From positions 24,972 to 88,971 of the forward strand of contig DASUSS010000143.1 in NCBI GenBank assembly GCA_036374995.1: a stretch of DNA of 64,000 nucleotides, given 5' to 3'. The notes beneath the pieces were generated by a model. That model did not search any database, was not told where the DNA came from, and saw only the letters and a list, made by a program, of their open reading frames with translations. Made by a program: the position numbers and the translations under genes. Within the stretch, counting starts at the first letter, position 1. Every line of letters begins with the position of its first letter. Shown here one piece after another: positions 27,578 to 37,800 of this stretch. The stretch comes from SH-MAG3 sp036374995. Lineage in GTDB: Bacteria; Gemmatimonadota; Gemmatimonadetes; Longimicrobiales; RSA9.

Positions 27578-28962
27578 GCTTCGCTCGTTTCGTAACGGTT
27601 GAGTTTCCGGTACAGCGTCGACGGGTCGATACCCAGCACTTCCGCGGCGCGCGCCTTGTTGCCGCCCTCCGCCTGGAGCACCCACAGGATGTACGCGCGC
27701 TCCACCAGCTCGAGCGTCGGGTTGGCCGCCGGCCGCTCGGAGATGAGCGGCGCGGGTGCGGGCTCGACGATGCGGGCCGGCAGTGCATCGAGCGGGATCT
27801 CGGCGGATTTCGTTAGGATCGCGGCGCGCTCGAGCGCGTTCTCCAGCTCGCGCACGTTGCCGGGCCAGTCGTAGCGCTGGAGAGCAGCGAGCGTTTCATC
27901 GCCGAGTCGCAGCTCGTGACCCGTCTGCTCACCCATGCGGCGCAGGAAGTACTCGGCCAGCAGCGCAATGTCATCGGCACGGTCGCGCAGCGGCGGCAGG
28001 TGCAGCGCGATGACGTTCAGGCGGTAGTACAGGTCGCTGCGGAACGTGCCGCGCCGGATCTCCTGGTCGAGGTCGCGGTTCGTCGCGGCAATGATCCGGA
28101 CATCGATCTCGACCGGCTGCGTGGCACCGACCGGCACGATCTCGCGCTCCTGGAGTGCGCGCAGCAGCTTGACCTGGAGCGCGGGCGACATCTCGGCCAC
28201 CTCGTCCAGGAAGAACGTGCCGCCGCGCGCGGCCACGAGCAGGCCGTCCTTGTCCTTCACGGCACCCGTGAAGCTGCCCTTCACGTGACCGAACAGCTCC
28301 GACTCCAGCAGGTTCTCCGGCAGCGCGCCGCAGTTGACGGAGATGAAGGGACCGCCCTCGCGCTCCGACAGACGGTGGATGTAGCGCGCGATGATCTCCT
28401 TACCCGTACCGCTCTCGCCCGTGATCAGCACGGTCGAGTCCGTCGGCGCGACCATCTCGGCCAGCTTCACCACATCCGTGAACGCGCGATTGCGCCCGAC
28501 CGGGCGCGCGGCCGTCGAGTCATCGCGGCGCCGGATCTCCCGCTTCAGCGCCTTGTTCTCCCGCGACAGCAGCCGCGTCTCCGCCGCACGACGGCACAAC
28601 GCGACCAGCTCCGCATTGCTGAACGGCTTCTGCAGATAGTAGAAGGCACCTTCGTTCACCGCCTGGACTGCACTCTGCAGCGACGCCTGCGCCGTCATCA
28701 GGATGACCGGGATCTCCGGATCGTACTCGCGCATCTGGGCGAGCACCTCCAGACCGTTCAGGCCCGGCATGCGGATGTCCGTGAGCACGATGTCCGGCTC
28801 GATGTCGTCCAGCCGCGACAGCGCTTCGCGCGGGTTCTGCATCGCTTCGACGTCGAAACCCTCGCCCCGCAGCAGGATCTGCACGGTGTCCAGGATCCCG
28901 CGCTCGTCGTCGATGATCAGTACGCGCGCACCGTTGCGCGGCTCAGCTCGCTCTGTCGCCAT
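27574..28962 (-). CDS. pilR: PilR-like NtrC-family sigma-54 response regulator
   Basis: The 462 residues comprise a receiver domain with Asp62 (IVLTDIRMPG), an AAA+ activator domain with GESGTGKE and a sigma-54 contact loop GSFTGA (Ser in place of the usual Ala), and a Fis-like helix-turn-helix (GGNKARAAEVLGIDPSTLYRKLNRYE). It overlaps the PilS-like kinase gene by 20 bp. Assignment to PilR rests on the six-helix PAS kinase partner and linkage to pilins, so the symbol is provisional. Expected targets are sigma-54 promoters such as those near 17733 and 10571. Confidence 0.85.
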   Translation of the reverse strand: MATERAEPRNGARVLIIDDERGILDTVQILLRGEGFDVEAMQNPREALSRLDDIEPDIVLTDIRMPGLNGLEVLAQMREYDPEIPVILMTAQASLQSAVQAVNEGAFYYLQKPFSNAELVALCRRAAETRLLSRENKALKREIRRRDDSTAARPVGRNRAFTDVVKLAEMVAPTDSTVLITGESGTGKEIIARYIHRLSEREGGPFISVNCGALPENLLESELFGHVKGSFTGAVKDKDGLLVAARGGTFFLDEVAEMSPALQVKLLRALQEREIVPVGATQPVEIDVRIIAATNRDLDQEIRRGTFRSDLYYRLNVIALHLPPLRDRADDIALLAEYFLRRMGEQTGHELRLGDETLAALQRYDWPGNVRELENALERAAILTKSAEIPLDALPARIVEPAPAPLISERPAANPTLELVERAYILWVLQAEGGNKARAAEVLGIDPSTLYRKLNRYETSEA

Positions 28963-30586
28963 CGCCCAGCTCCCGGCCGGCATGTGCCGGCAAGTAGATC
29001 GTGAAGCACGCGCCGCCGCCTGCGGCGCTGTCGACCAGTATCGTCCCCCGATGCGCCTCCACCGCGCGATGCACGAGCGCCAGCCCGAGACCCGTGCCGC
29101 CCGAGCGGCGCGTGAAGAACGGGTCGAACAGACGCGGGAGATCCTCCTCGCGTACGCCGGGACCGTTGTCCCGCACGCGCACGCGCACCGGCTCCGGCAG
29201 CTCCACCGTGTGCGGCATGTCGCCGTCCGGGTGACCCACCTCGACCTGCACGACACCGCTCGCACCCGCGTGCTGCACCGCGTTCAGCACCAGGTTGAAC
29301 AGCGCGCGGTGCAACAGATCGTGATCGCCGTCCACCACGACCGGGACCCGCGGCTGCTCGTACTCGATGCGCGTGCCCGCGCCCCGGTCCGGGTGGCGCG
29401 TCACAAGATCGATCGCGTCGCGCGCGATCGCGCCCAGGTCGACCGCCGCCCAGCGCTGAGCATCCAGTCGACTGAAATCCATGAACTCCGTCAGCAGCCG
29501 GCTCACCCGCTCCGACTCCGCCACGATCAGACGGTGCAGCTTCTCCCGATCCTCCGCCTTCAGCTTCGTCCCGCCCAGCTGCTCCGCAGCGCTGCGGATC
29601 GACGCGAGCGGGTTCTTGATCTCGTGCGCCAGCGACGCACCCAGCGCCGCCACCGCCTCCAGACGTTCCGCGCGCCGGATCAGCTCGTCGATCTGCTTCG
29701 TCTCCGTCACATCCTGGATCACCGCCGTCACCGACGGCACCTCGCCCCGATCCAGCAGCGTCGTCCGGACACTCAGATAGCGCGCACCCTCCCCCGAGCT
29801 CCTGCGGATCTCGAAGCGCCCCACCGCCGTGCGCGTCGTCGCCGTCCGCCGCACCAACCGCCCCAGACCCGGCGCGCTCCGCTCCAGCTCCTCCAGCACC
29901 GGGCGCACCTCCACGTCGTCCGCGCCGATCCCCAGCAGCTTCACCGCCGCCGTGTTCATGTACTGCAGGCGCCCTTCCCCATCCACCGTCACCAGCGCCG
30001 TGTCGATCGCGTCCAGAATGTCACCCGTCTCCAGCCGCAGCTGATGCAGCTCCAGCTCGACCGCGCCCAGCGCCGTCCCCGTCCGCCGCAGCCGATCCCC
30101 CACCGCGGCCGTCGCCACCGCCATCGCACCGAAGAGCGCGATCCGCAGAAAATCCTGCATCGCCGGCTCCAGCGGATGCAGGAACACGACATCGGCGAAG
30201 AACAGCAGGCTCGCCAGCGCTCCGATCAGCAGACCACCCGGCAGCGGCAACAGCAGCGCCCCCGCCGTGATCACCAGGATGTACAGCGGCGGGAATGGAC
30301 TGAACGGACCGCCCGTCACGTGCACCGCCGCCGTCACCAGCAGCACGTCGAACAGCACCTGGCCGTACAGGAAGTTCGGACCCGGCGTCCGCCCCAGCAG
30401 CTCCACCCACCACAGCCCCGCCGCCGTCACGCCCAGCGCCGCCAGCAGCGCCACCGTCGCAACCAGCGTCTCGATCGGACTGCCCTCCGGACTGACCCAC
30501 TGCGTCAGGGCCGCGACGAAGATGGCGGCTGCGACGATGAGTCGGCCCGTATACAGCCAGCGCAGCCACCGCTCGATACGCCCCAT
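28943..30586 (-). CDS. pilS: PilS-like membrane sensor histidine kinase
   Basis: The 547 residues comprise six hydrophobic segments in the first 165 with short loops, as in PilS, a PAS domain (about 185-295), a HisKA domain with His321 (ASLAHEIKNPLASI) and a HATPase domain with N-box FNLVLNAVQHA and GGTGLGL. It is the first gene of the nine-gene operon reaching to 17787, so sensor, regulator and glycosyltransferases are likely made together. PilS senses PilA in the membrane in Pseudomonas; the same here is inference. Confidence 0.85.
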   Translation of the reverse strand: MGRIERWLRWLYTGRLIVAAAIFVAALTQWVSPEGSPIETLVATVALLAALGVTAAGLWWVELLGRTPGPNFLYGQVLFDVLLVTAAVHVTGGPFSPFPPLYILVITAGALLLPLPGGLLIGALASLLFFADVVFLHPLEPAMQDFLRIALFGAMAVATAAVGDRLRRTGTALGAVELELHQLRLETGDILDAIDTALVTVDGEGRLQYMNTAAVKLLGIGADDVEVRPVLEELERSAPGLGRLVRRTATTRTAVGRFEIRRSSGEGARYLSVRTTLLDRGEVPSVTAVIQDVTETKQIDELIRRAERLEAVAALGASLAHEIKNPLASIRSAAEQLGGTKLKAEDREKLHRLIVAESERVSRLLTEFMDFSRLDAQRWAAVDLGAIARDAIDLVTRHPDRGAGTRIEYEQPRVPVVVDGDHDLLHRALFNLVLNAVQHAGASGVVQVEVGHPDGDMPHTVELPEPVRVRVRDNGPGVREEDLPRLFDPFFTRRSGGTGLGLALVHRAVEAHRGTILVDSAAGGGACFTIYLPAHAGRELGDGDRAS

Positions 30587-30783
30587 CGCGTAAACAGTCG
30601 TTCCTTGTGAGGGTCCCCGCGTCCAGCGGGTGCGGGCGAAGCATTCGCCGGAAAGCTAACGCGGGTGGGTGGCGAAATGCAATATGCCCGTTTTGCAAAG
30701 CGCGGACCCCTCGCCGGCCGCCCGATCACGGCCGTAGTATTGCACTTCTCCACGCCCCACCGACCCAACCGAAGGAGCCGATT

Positions 30784-31092
30784 CTGTCGAAGTACCTGCT
30801 GAAGCTGTACGTGACGGGGAAGACGCCGCGGGCGGAGCTGGCGATTGCGAATCTGCAGCGGATCTGCGAGGAGGAGCTGCAGGGGCGCTACGAGCTGCAG
30901 ATCATCGATGTGCTGGAGCATCCGCAGCTGGCGGAGGACGAGAAGATTCTGGCGACGCCGACGCTGATCAAACGACTGCCGCCGCCGCTGCGGCGGGTGA
31001 TCGGGGATCTGTCGGACAAGGAGAAGGTGCTGCTCGGGCTGGATGTGTGGCCGGACAGTGGTTCAGCGGGGAAGGCGCGGGGCGAGCCATGA
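30784..31092 (+). CDS. kaiB: circadian clock protein KaiB
   Basis: The 102 residues have a thioredoxin-like, fold-switching KaiB signature throughout: KYLLKLYVTGKTP, IDVLEHPQLAEDEKILATPTL with the conserved cis-Pro region, and PPPLRRVIGDLSDKEKVLLGLD. KaiB binds the KaiC CI ring. There is no ATG, GTG or TTG near the expected N-terminus. GAAGGAG (30771-30777) is 6 nt before CTG 30784 and 3 nt before ATT 30781, so CTG is preferred. The stop overlaps the kaiC start as ATGA. No kaiA is present. Confidence 0.93.
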   Translation: MSKYLLKLYVTGKTPRAELAIANLQRICEEELQGRYELQIIDVLEHPQLAEDEKILATPTLIKRLPPPLRRVIGDLSDKEKVLLGLDVWPDSGSAGKARGEP

Positions 31093-32624
31093 GCAATCGG
31101 CAGGTACAGAAGCTGGCGACGGGGATTCCGACGTTCGATGCGGTCGCGGAGGGGGGTCTGCCGCGGAACCGCACGACGCTGGTGTCGGGGACGGCGGGGA
31201 GCGGCAAGACGGTGTTCGCGGTTCAGTTTCTGGCGGCGGGGATCATGGACGCGGGGGAGAGCGGCGTGTTCGTGACGTTCGAGGAGTCGGCGGAGGACAT
31301 CCGGCAGAACATGCGCAGCTTCGGTTGGGCGCTGGAGGAGTGGGAGGAGACGGGGCGGCTGGGGTTCGTGGATGCGTCGCCGGACCCGGAGCTGGAGGTG
31401 GTGGAGAGCGGGAGCTTCGACCTGGGCGCACTGCTGGCGCGGATCGAGAATGCGGTGCGGAAGGTGGGGGCGAAGCGGGTGGCAGTGGACTCGCTGGGCG
31501 CGGTGTTCTCGCAGTTCTCGGATCAGTCGATCGTGCGGCGGGAGCTGTTCCGGATCGCCTCGGCGCTCAAGAAGATGGGAGTGACGGCGGTGATGACGGC
31601 GGAGCGGACGGACGACTACGGACCGATCGCGCGGTTCGGGGTGGAGGAGTTCATCGCGGACAACGTGATGGTGCTGCGCAACGTGCTGGAGGCGGAGAAG
31701 CGGCGGCGTACGGTGGAGATCCTGAAGTTCCGGGGGACGACGCATCAGAAGGGGGAGTACCCGTTCACGATCGTGGCGGAAGGGGGCATGATCGTGCTGC
31801 CGCTGTCGGCGATGGAACTGCGCCAGCGGTCGTCGCAGGTGCGGATCACGTCGGGCAACGAGCAGCTGGACATCATGTGCGGCGGCGGATTCTTCCGGGA
31901 TTCGATCGTGCTGGTGTCGGGTGCGACGGGGACGGGCAAGACGCTGATGGTGACGGAGTTCATGGCGGGCGGCGCGGCGAAGGGCGAGCGGTGTCTGCTG
32001 CTGGCGTTCGAGGAGAGCCGCGAGCAGCTGTTCCGGAACGCGACGGGGTGGGGTACGGACTTCGAGGCGATGGAGCGGGACGGTCTGCTGAAGGTCGTGT
32101 GCGACTATCCGGAGGTGACGGGGCTGGAGGACCGGCTGCTCGCGATCAAGCGGCTGGTCGAGGAGTTCCGGCCGAACCGGGTGGCGCTCGACAGCCTCTC
32201 GGCGCTGGAGCGGGCGGGTTCGGCCAAGGGGTTCCGCGAGTTCGTGATCGGGCTCACCTCGTTCATCAAGCATCAGGAGATCGCGGGTCTGTTCACGTCG
32301 ACGACACCGACGCTGATGGGCGGGACGTCGATCACGGAGAGCCACATCTCGACGCTCACGGATTCCATCATTCTGCTCCGGTACGTCGAGAACTTCGGCG
32401 AGATGAAGCGGGGGATCACGGTCCTGAAGATGCGCGGCTCGCAGCACGACCGTGACATCCGCGAGTTCCTCATCGATGAGGGCGGGATGCACGTGGGGCG
32501 TCCGTTCCGGCACGTGACCGGGATCCTGGCGGGTACGCCCGTGCACATCTCGCCGGCCGATGTCGAGCGGGTGTGGACCATGTTCGAGGCGGAGAGCCGG
32601 GGCGCGGGACGGGAGGGCGTGTAG
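31089..32624 (+). CDS. kaiC: circadian clock ATPase/autokinase KaiC
   Basis: The 511 residues form two RecA-like domains. CI has P-loop GTAGSGKT (34-41) and catalytic Glu65-Glu66 (TFEES). CII has P-loop GATGTGKT (278-285), FEES again, and the phosphorylation segment SITESHISTLTD. In that segment Thr416, Ser421 and Thr422 correspond to Thr426, Ser431 and Thr432 of the Synechococcus protein. Both the ATPase and autokinase/phosphatase chemistries therefore look intact. ATG 31089 is chosen for its ATGA overlap with kaiB; a GTG 14 codons upstream lies inside kaiB. Confidence 0.96.
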   Translation: MSNRQVQKLATGIPTFDAVAEGGLPRNRTTLVSGTAGSGKTVFAVQFLAAGIMDAGESGVFVTFEESAEDIRQNMRSFGWALEEWEETGRLGFVDASPDPELEVVESGSFDLGALLARIENAVRKVGAKRVAVDSLGAVFSQFSDQSIVRRELFRIASALKKMGVTAVMTAERTDDYGPIARFGVEEFIADNVMVLRNVLEAEKRRRTVEILKFRGTTHQKGEYPFTIVAEGGMIVLPLSAMELRQRSSQVRITSGNEQLDIMCGGGFFRDSIVLVSGATGTGKTLMVTEFMAGGAAKGERCLLLAFEESREQLFRNATGWGTDFEAMERDGLLKVVCDYPEVTGLEDRLLAIKRLVEEFRPNRVALDSLSALERAGSAKGFREFVIGLTSFIKHQEIAGLFTSTTPTLMGGTSITESHISTLTDSIILLRYVENFGEMKRGITVLKMRGSQHDRDIREFLIDEGGMHVGRPFRHVTGILAGTPVHISPADVERVWTMFEAESRGAGREGV

Positions 32625-32639
32625 CGCCGCGGGTCCGGA

Positions 32640-34754
32640 ATGCGGCTTGCACTCCGAGGGATGGGAGGAGCAGGCATCAACGGACTCGAACGGAGCATGG
32701 TCGTCACACGGAACCTGCGGGTACTGCTGATCGCACCGGCCGGGACGCCGTTTCCACAGCGGCTGCGGGATGGGGCGCGGATCGAGGTGATCCGGACGCC
32801 GAGCGTGGCTGCCGCCGCCGGTCTCGCGGCGCAGTCCTTCGATGCGATCGTGCTCGAGCCGGCGCTCGCCGGTGATGCGCACGAGGCGATTCAGCAGCTG
32901 CTCGTCCGCTCGCCCGGTGCGGCTCCGCTCTTCCTGACCGAGCATGCCGATTCCGGCATTCCGGAGTGGTGCACGGTGGTGCCGCCGACCACGACGCCGG
33001 CATCGCAGGCGGAGATCCTGCGCCTGGCCGTGGAGTGTGCGCGCAGCGAGCAGGAGCTGGCGCGCACCGAGTCGCGGTTCCGCGACGTCATCGAGCGGAA
33101 CGCGGACGCGATCGTGGTCATGGATCGGGAGGGAACGATCCTGCTCGCGAACGCGGCCGCCGCGAAGCTGTTCGGCCGGCGCCAGGCGGAACTGGTCGGG
33201 AGTCCGTTCGGCTATCCGGTGACGGCGGGCGAGACGACGGAGCTCGATCTTCCGGGGAACGGCGAGCCGCGCGTGATCGAGATGCGGGTGGTGGAGTCGG
33301 AGTGGGAGGGCGGTGCGTCGTGCATCGCCTCGCTCCGCGACATCACCGACCGCAAGCGCGCGGAGCAGGATGCCCGGCGGCTGATCCGGGAGCAGGCCGC
33401 ACGGACGGTGGCGGAGGCGGCGGCGCGCCGGTTCCGCTTCCTCGCGGAATCGAGCACGGTGCTGACGGCATCGCTCGATTATGCGACGACACTGTCGGAG
33501 CTGGCGCGCCTGTGCGTGTCCGAGATCGCCGACTGGGCGGTCGTCTACATCTCCGAGGAGGGCGATCGCGTCCGGCGCCTCGAGGTGGCGCACCGCGACC
33601 CCGCGCGGGCGAGCCTGGCGCGTACTCTGCGCGACCTGCCGATCACGGCCGGCGGACATCACCCCGTGCTCGAAGTGCTGCGCACGCGCCGGCCGATCCT
33701 CGTCGAGGATGTCGATGAGGCGCGGCTCGCATCGATATCCGAGGATCCGCAGCACCGCGAGCTGATCCGCTCGCTCGGCATCGACTCCTTCATGATGGTG
33801 CCGCTCACGGCGCGCGGCCGCAGTCTGGGCGCGATCGCGCTGGTCTCGGCCGACCCGGACCGGCCGCTCACCGGTGGCGACCTCGAGCTGGCCGAGGACC
33901 TCGCGCTGCGCGCGGCGCTCGCCGTGGACAACGCGCGACTGTATCGCGCGGCACAGGACGCGAATCAGGGCAAGTCCGATCTGTTCGCGGCGATCTCGCA
34001 CGATCTGCGCACACCGCTCAACTCGATCATGGGCCATGCCGATCTGCTCAGCATGGGGATCCCGGACACCCTGAGCGATGCGAGCCTGCGACACGTCGAG
34101 CGGATCGGCAAGTCGGCTGCGCACCTGCTGCACCTCATCGACGAACTGACCACGCTCGTCCGGCTCGACGCCGGTCGCGAGGAGCTGCACCTGGCGGCGG
34201 TGAACGTGAGCGATGTCGTGAACGATGTGAACGATGTGGTCGAGCTGCTCGCGGTCGACCGCGGACTCGCGTTCGCCGTCGACGTCGCCGATCCGCAGGC
34301 CGTCATGAACACCGATCCGGCGCGGCTGCGGCAGGTTCTGCTCAATCTGATCGGCAATGCGATCAAGTACACGGAAGAGGGTGAAGTCCGGCTGACCGTT
34401 CGAGTCGAGGGCGAGGTAATCACGTTCCGCATCAGCGACACGGGTGTCGGGATCGCGCCCGGCGACCTGCCGCGGATCTTCGAGCCGTTCTGGCAGGCCG
34501 ATCCCTCGCGCCGCCGCTCGGCCGAAGGGACCGGGCTCGGGCTCAGCGTCGTCCACCGTCTGGTTAAGCTGCTCCGGGGCACGATCGAGGTCGAGAGCGA
34601 GCTCGGTGCGGGCAGCGCGTTTACCGTCACGCTGCCGCTGCACGGGCCGGAAGACGAGTCCGCCGAAGCTGCCACGGCGAGCGTCGGTGCGGCCGATGCG
34701 CACCGCACGACGGAGGACTCCGCGGGAACCTTCCGCGAGCCGCCCATGGTATAA
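32640..34754 (+). CDS. PAS/GAF sensor histidine kinase linked to kaiBC
   Basis: The 704 residues from the first ATG comprise a degenerate receiver-like N-terminus (about 25-130) without the phospho-Asp, a PAS domain (about 145-255), a GAF domain (about 275-435), HisKA with His454 (AISHDLRTPLNSI) and HATPase with NLIGNAIKYT, DTGVGI and GTGLGLS. A short hydrophilic tail follows. It begins 15 bp after kaiC, so it is a likely operon member and a candidate clock-output kinase. It lacks the KaiB-like sensor domain of SasA. The start is uncertain: 32640, or ATG 32697. Confidence 0.88.
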   Translation: MRLALRGMGGAGINGLERSMVVTRNLRVLLIAPAGTPFPQRLRDGARIEVIRTPSVAAAAGLAAQSFDAIVLEPALAGDAHEAIQQLLVRSPGAAPLFLTEHADSGIPEWCTVVPPTTTPASQAEILRLAVECARSEQELARTESRFRDVIERNADAIVVMDREGTILLANAAAAKLFGRRQAELVGSPFGYPVTAGETTELDLPGNGEPRVIEMRVVESEWEGGASCIASLRDITDRKRAEQDARRLIREQAARTVAEAAARRFRFLAESSTVLTASLDYATTLSELARLCVSEIADWAVVYISEEGDRVRRLEVAHRDPARASLARTLRDLPITAGGHHPVLEVLRTRRPILVEDVDEARLASISEDPQHRELIRSLGIDSFMMVPLTARGRSLGAIALVSADPDRPLTGGDLELAEDLALRAALAVDNARLYRAAQDANQGKSDLFAAISHDLRTPLNSIMGHADLLSMGIPDTLSDASLRHVERIGKSAAHLLHLIDELTTLVRLDAGREELHLAAVNVSDVVNDVNDVVELLAVDRGLAFAVDVADPQAVMNTDPARLRQVLLNLIGNAIKYTEEGEVRLTVRVEGEVITFRISDTGVGIAPGDLPRIFEPFWQADPSRRRSAEGTGLGLSVVHRLVKLLRGTIEVESELGAGSAFTVTLPLHGPEDESAEAATASVGAADAHRTTEDSAGTFREPPMV

Positions 34755-34822
34755 GCCTTGCGAATTCGTGCGCCCGGCTGTAACGGGACAAAAGCGTCTA
34801 TCCCACGCCCCAAGGGGGTCCG

Positions 34823-37800
34823 ATGTCGTCGCGACCGGGAAGAGGTGCCGTCCTCTCCTACCTTCTGATCGTCTCCGTCCTCCTGATCGACAGCTCACCG
34901 GCAGCGGCTCAGTACTTCGGCCGACAGAAAGTCCAGTACGAGACGTACGACTGGCGCATCATGGAGACCGAGCACTTCGACGTGCACTTCTATCCCGAGG
35001 AGCTGACGGTCACGCAGGACGCGGCTCGCATGTCGGAGCGGTGGTATGCGCGCCTGTCGCGCGCGTTCCAGCACGAGTTCACGAAGAAGCCGCTGATCTT
35101 CTATGCGGACCATCCGGACTTCCAGCAGACGAACACGACGTGGGGCCAGCTGACGGAGAGCACGGGCGGTTTCACGGACGCGCTGCGGAACCGCGTGGTG
35201 ATGCCGTACACGGGCACGTACCACGAGAACGATCACGTGCTGGGCCACGAGCTGGTGCACGTGTTCCAGTACGATCTGTCGGCGTCGGCCGCAGGCGGCG
35301 GACTCCAGGGTCTGACCCGGCTCCCGCTGTGGCTGATCGAGGGCATGGCGGAGTACCTGTCGCTCGGTCGCCAGGATGCACACACGGCGATGTGGATGCG
35401 CGATGCCGCGCTGCGCGGCGAGCTGCCGACGATCCGGCAGCTGACGACGGACACGCGGTTCTTCCCGTATCGCTACGGCCAGGCGCTGTGGGCGTATGTC
35501 GCGGGCCGGTACGGCGACGCGGCAGTGACCGAGGTGTTCCGGTACGCGACGCGTGCCGGGTTCGAGGCCGCACTCGAGCGCGTGCTCGGCGTCAACAGCG
35601 AGCAGCTGTCGCAGGACTGGATCACCTCGATCCGGGCGACGTACCTGCCCGTGATCGCGGGCCGGCAGCGGCCGCAGGACGCCGGTGACCGGATCCTGTA
35701 CGAGGACGAGCCGGGCGCCATGCACCTCGCGCCGGCGGTGAGCCCCGACGGCCGCTTCGTCGCGTTCTACGGCCGTCGCGACATTTTCACGATCGACCTG
35801 TACGTCGCGGATGCACAGACGGGTGAGATCGTGAAGCGGTTGACGAGCCCGAACCGTGACGAGCACTTCGACGCACTCAGCTTCGTGCAGTCGGCCGGTT
35901 CGTGGTCGCCCGACGGGCAGCAATTCGCGTTCATCGTCTTCGATGATGGCGACAATCAGATCTCGGTGATGGACATCAACACGCGCGAGGTGTCGGCGCG
36001 CTACTCCGTGCAGGGAGTCGGTGCCGTGTCGACGGTGGCATGGTCGCCCGATGGCACGCGCATCGCCTTCAGCGGGATGGCGGGCGGGATCAGCGATCTG
36101 TACGTGCTCGACCTGGCCGATGGTGTGGTGCGTCAGCTGACCGATGACCGCTATGCGAACCTGCACCCCGCGTGGTCTCCGGACGGCAGCACGCTGGCGT
36201 ACGTGACGGATGCGGGAACGGACCTGGACCGGCTGGTATACGGCGACATGCGCATCGCGTTGCTGGAGACCGCGACGAACCGGACGCGGCTGCTCGATCT
36301 GTTCCCCGCAGGCAAGCACATCAACCCGCAGTTCTCGCCGGACGGTCGCGACCTGTACTTCCTCGCGGACCCGCAGGGGTTCACGGACCTGTACCGCGTC
36401 GAGCTGGCCAGCAGCCAGATCCATCAGGTCACGAACCTCGCGACCGGGATCAGCGGCATCACCGCGCTGTCGCCCGCGATGTCCGTCGCGGCGAGCAACG
36501 GTCGCGTGATGTTCGCCGTGTTCGAGAACTCCGGCAACAACATCTACGCGCTCGACGCCGCGCGTGCGCGCGGCACTCCGGTCGATCGGGCGGCGCCGCA
36601 GATCGCGCGAGCCGCGATCCTGCCTCCGGTCGAGGCGTTGGGCAGCGGTCTGGTGAGCTCCTACCTTGCCGACCCGTCGACGGGGCTGCCGCAGCAGCGG
36701 GAGTTCGCGACGCGCGACTACAGCTCGCGGCTCTCGCTGGAGTACATCGCGCCGCCGACGGTCGGCGTGGGCGTGAGCACGTTCGGCGGTGCCGGCATCG
36801 CCGGCGGCGTCGGCTTCCTGTTCGGCGACATGCTGGGCAACAAGCAGCTGCAGGCGGTGGTTCAGGCGAACGGCGGCTTCAAGGACATCGGTGCGCAGGC
36901 GCAGTACGTCGATGCGGAGGACCGCTGGAACTGGGGCGCGATCGCCGGCCACATCCCGGTGCTGACGGGCTTTGCCGGCCTGAGCCAGGACCCGAACACG
37001 GGCGAGCTCATCTACAGCCAGTTCCTGGAGCGGATCTACGTCGACCAGGCACTGCTGATGACGCAGTACCCGTTCTCGCAGACGCGCCGCTTCGAGATGA
37101 ACGGCGGCTACACGCGCTACGGCTTCGATCGGGAGGTCATCGAGTACTTCTTCGATCCGTCCGGGTCGTTCCAGACGCGCCCGCCGATCCAGCGCGACGA
37201 GGAGGCGCCGGACGCGCTGCACATGTTCTCCGCGAGCGCGGCACTGGTCGGCGACAACTCGTTCTTCGGACTGACCTCGCCGGTCGCCGGACAGCGGTGG
37301 CGACTCGAGGTGTCGCCGACGCTCGGGTCGCTCCAGTACAACACGCTGCTCGCCGACTACCGTCGCTATTACCTGCTGCGGCCGCTCACGTTCGCATTCC
37401 GCGGACTGCACTACGGCCGCTACGGCAGGGACGCGGACGGCGGCTTCGACTCCGAGGGCCGGCTGCTGATCGGTCCGATCTTCCTCGGCTACGAGCCGCT
37501 CATCCGCGGCTACGCACGCGAGTCACTGGATCCCGGACGCGAGTGCCGCACGGTCAATCCGTCGGCGGAGACGACGTGTCCCGTCTGGGAGCGCCTGTGG
37601 GGCAGCCGGATCGCGGTCGCCAACGTCGAGCTGCGCATCCCGGTCCTCGGCGTCTCCGAGCTCGGCCTCATCAACTTCCCGCTGCTGCCGCTCGAGATCT
37701 CGCCGTTCTTCGATGCGGGTCTCGCCTGGTCCTCGGACGACGACCCGTCGCTCGAGTTCGCACGCCGCACCGACGAGCGCGTGCCGGTGTTCAGCACGGG

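Noticed and set aside
33136..33245. Receiver-like N-terminus of the kai-linked kinase as an active response-regulator domain
   Set aside because: The region before the PAS domain lacks the acidic pocket and phospho-accepting Asp, so it is described only as degenerate.
30888..34898. 1336-codon open frame on the minus strand
   Set aside because: It is antisense to kaiC and the kai-linked kinase, has Arg/His/Pro-rich shadow composition and no domain; the plus-strand genes carry clear motifs.
34895..37411. 838-codon minus-strand frame
   Set aside because: Shadow of the peptidase-MA gene; its Arg/Val/His-rich composition lacks any recognisable domain.
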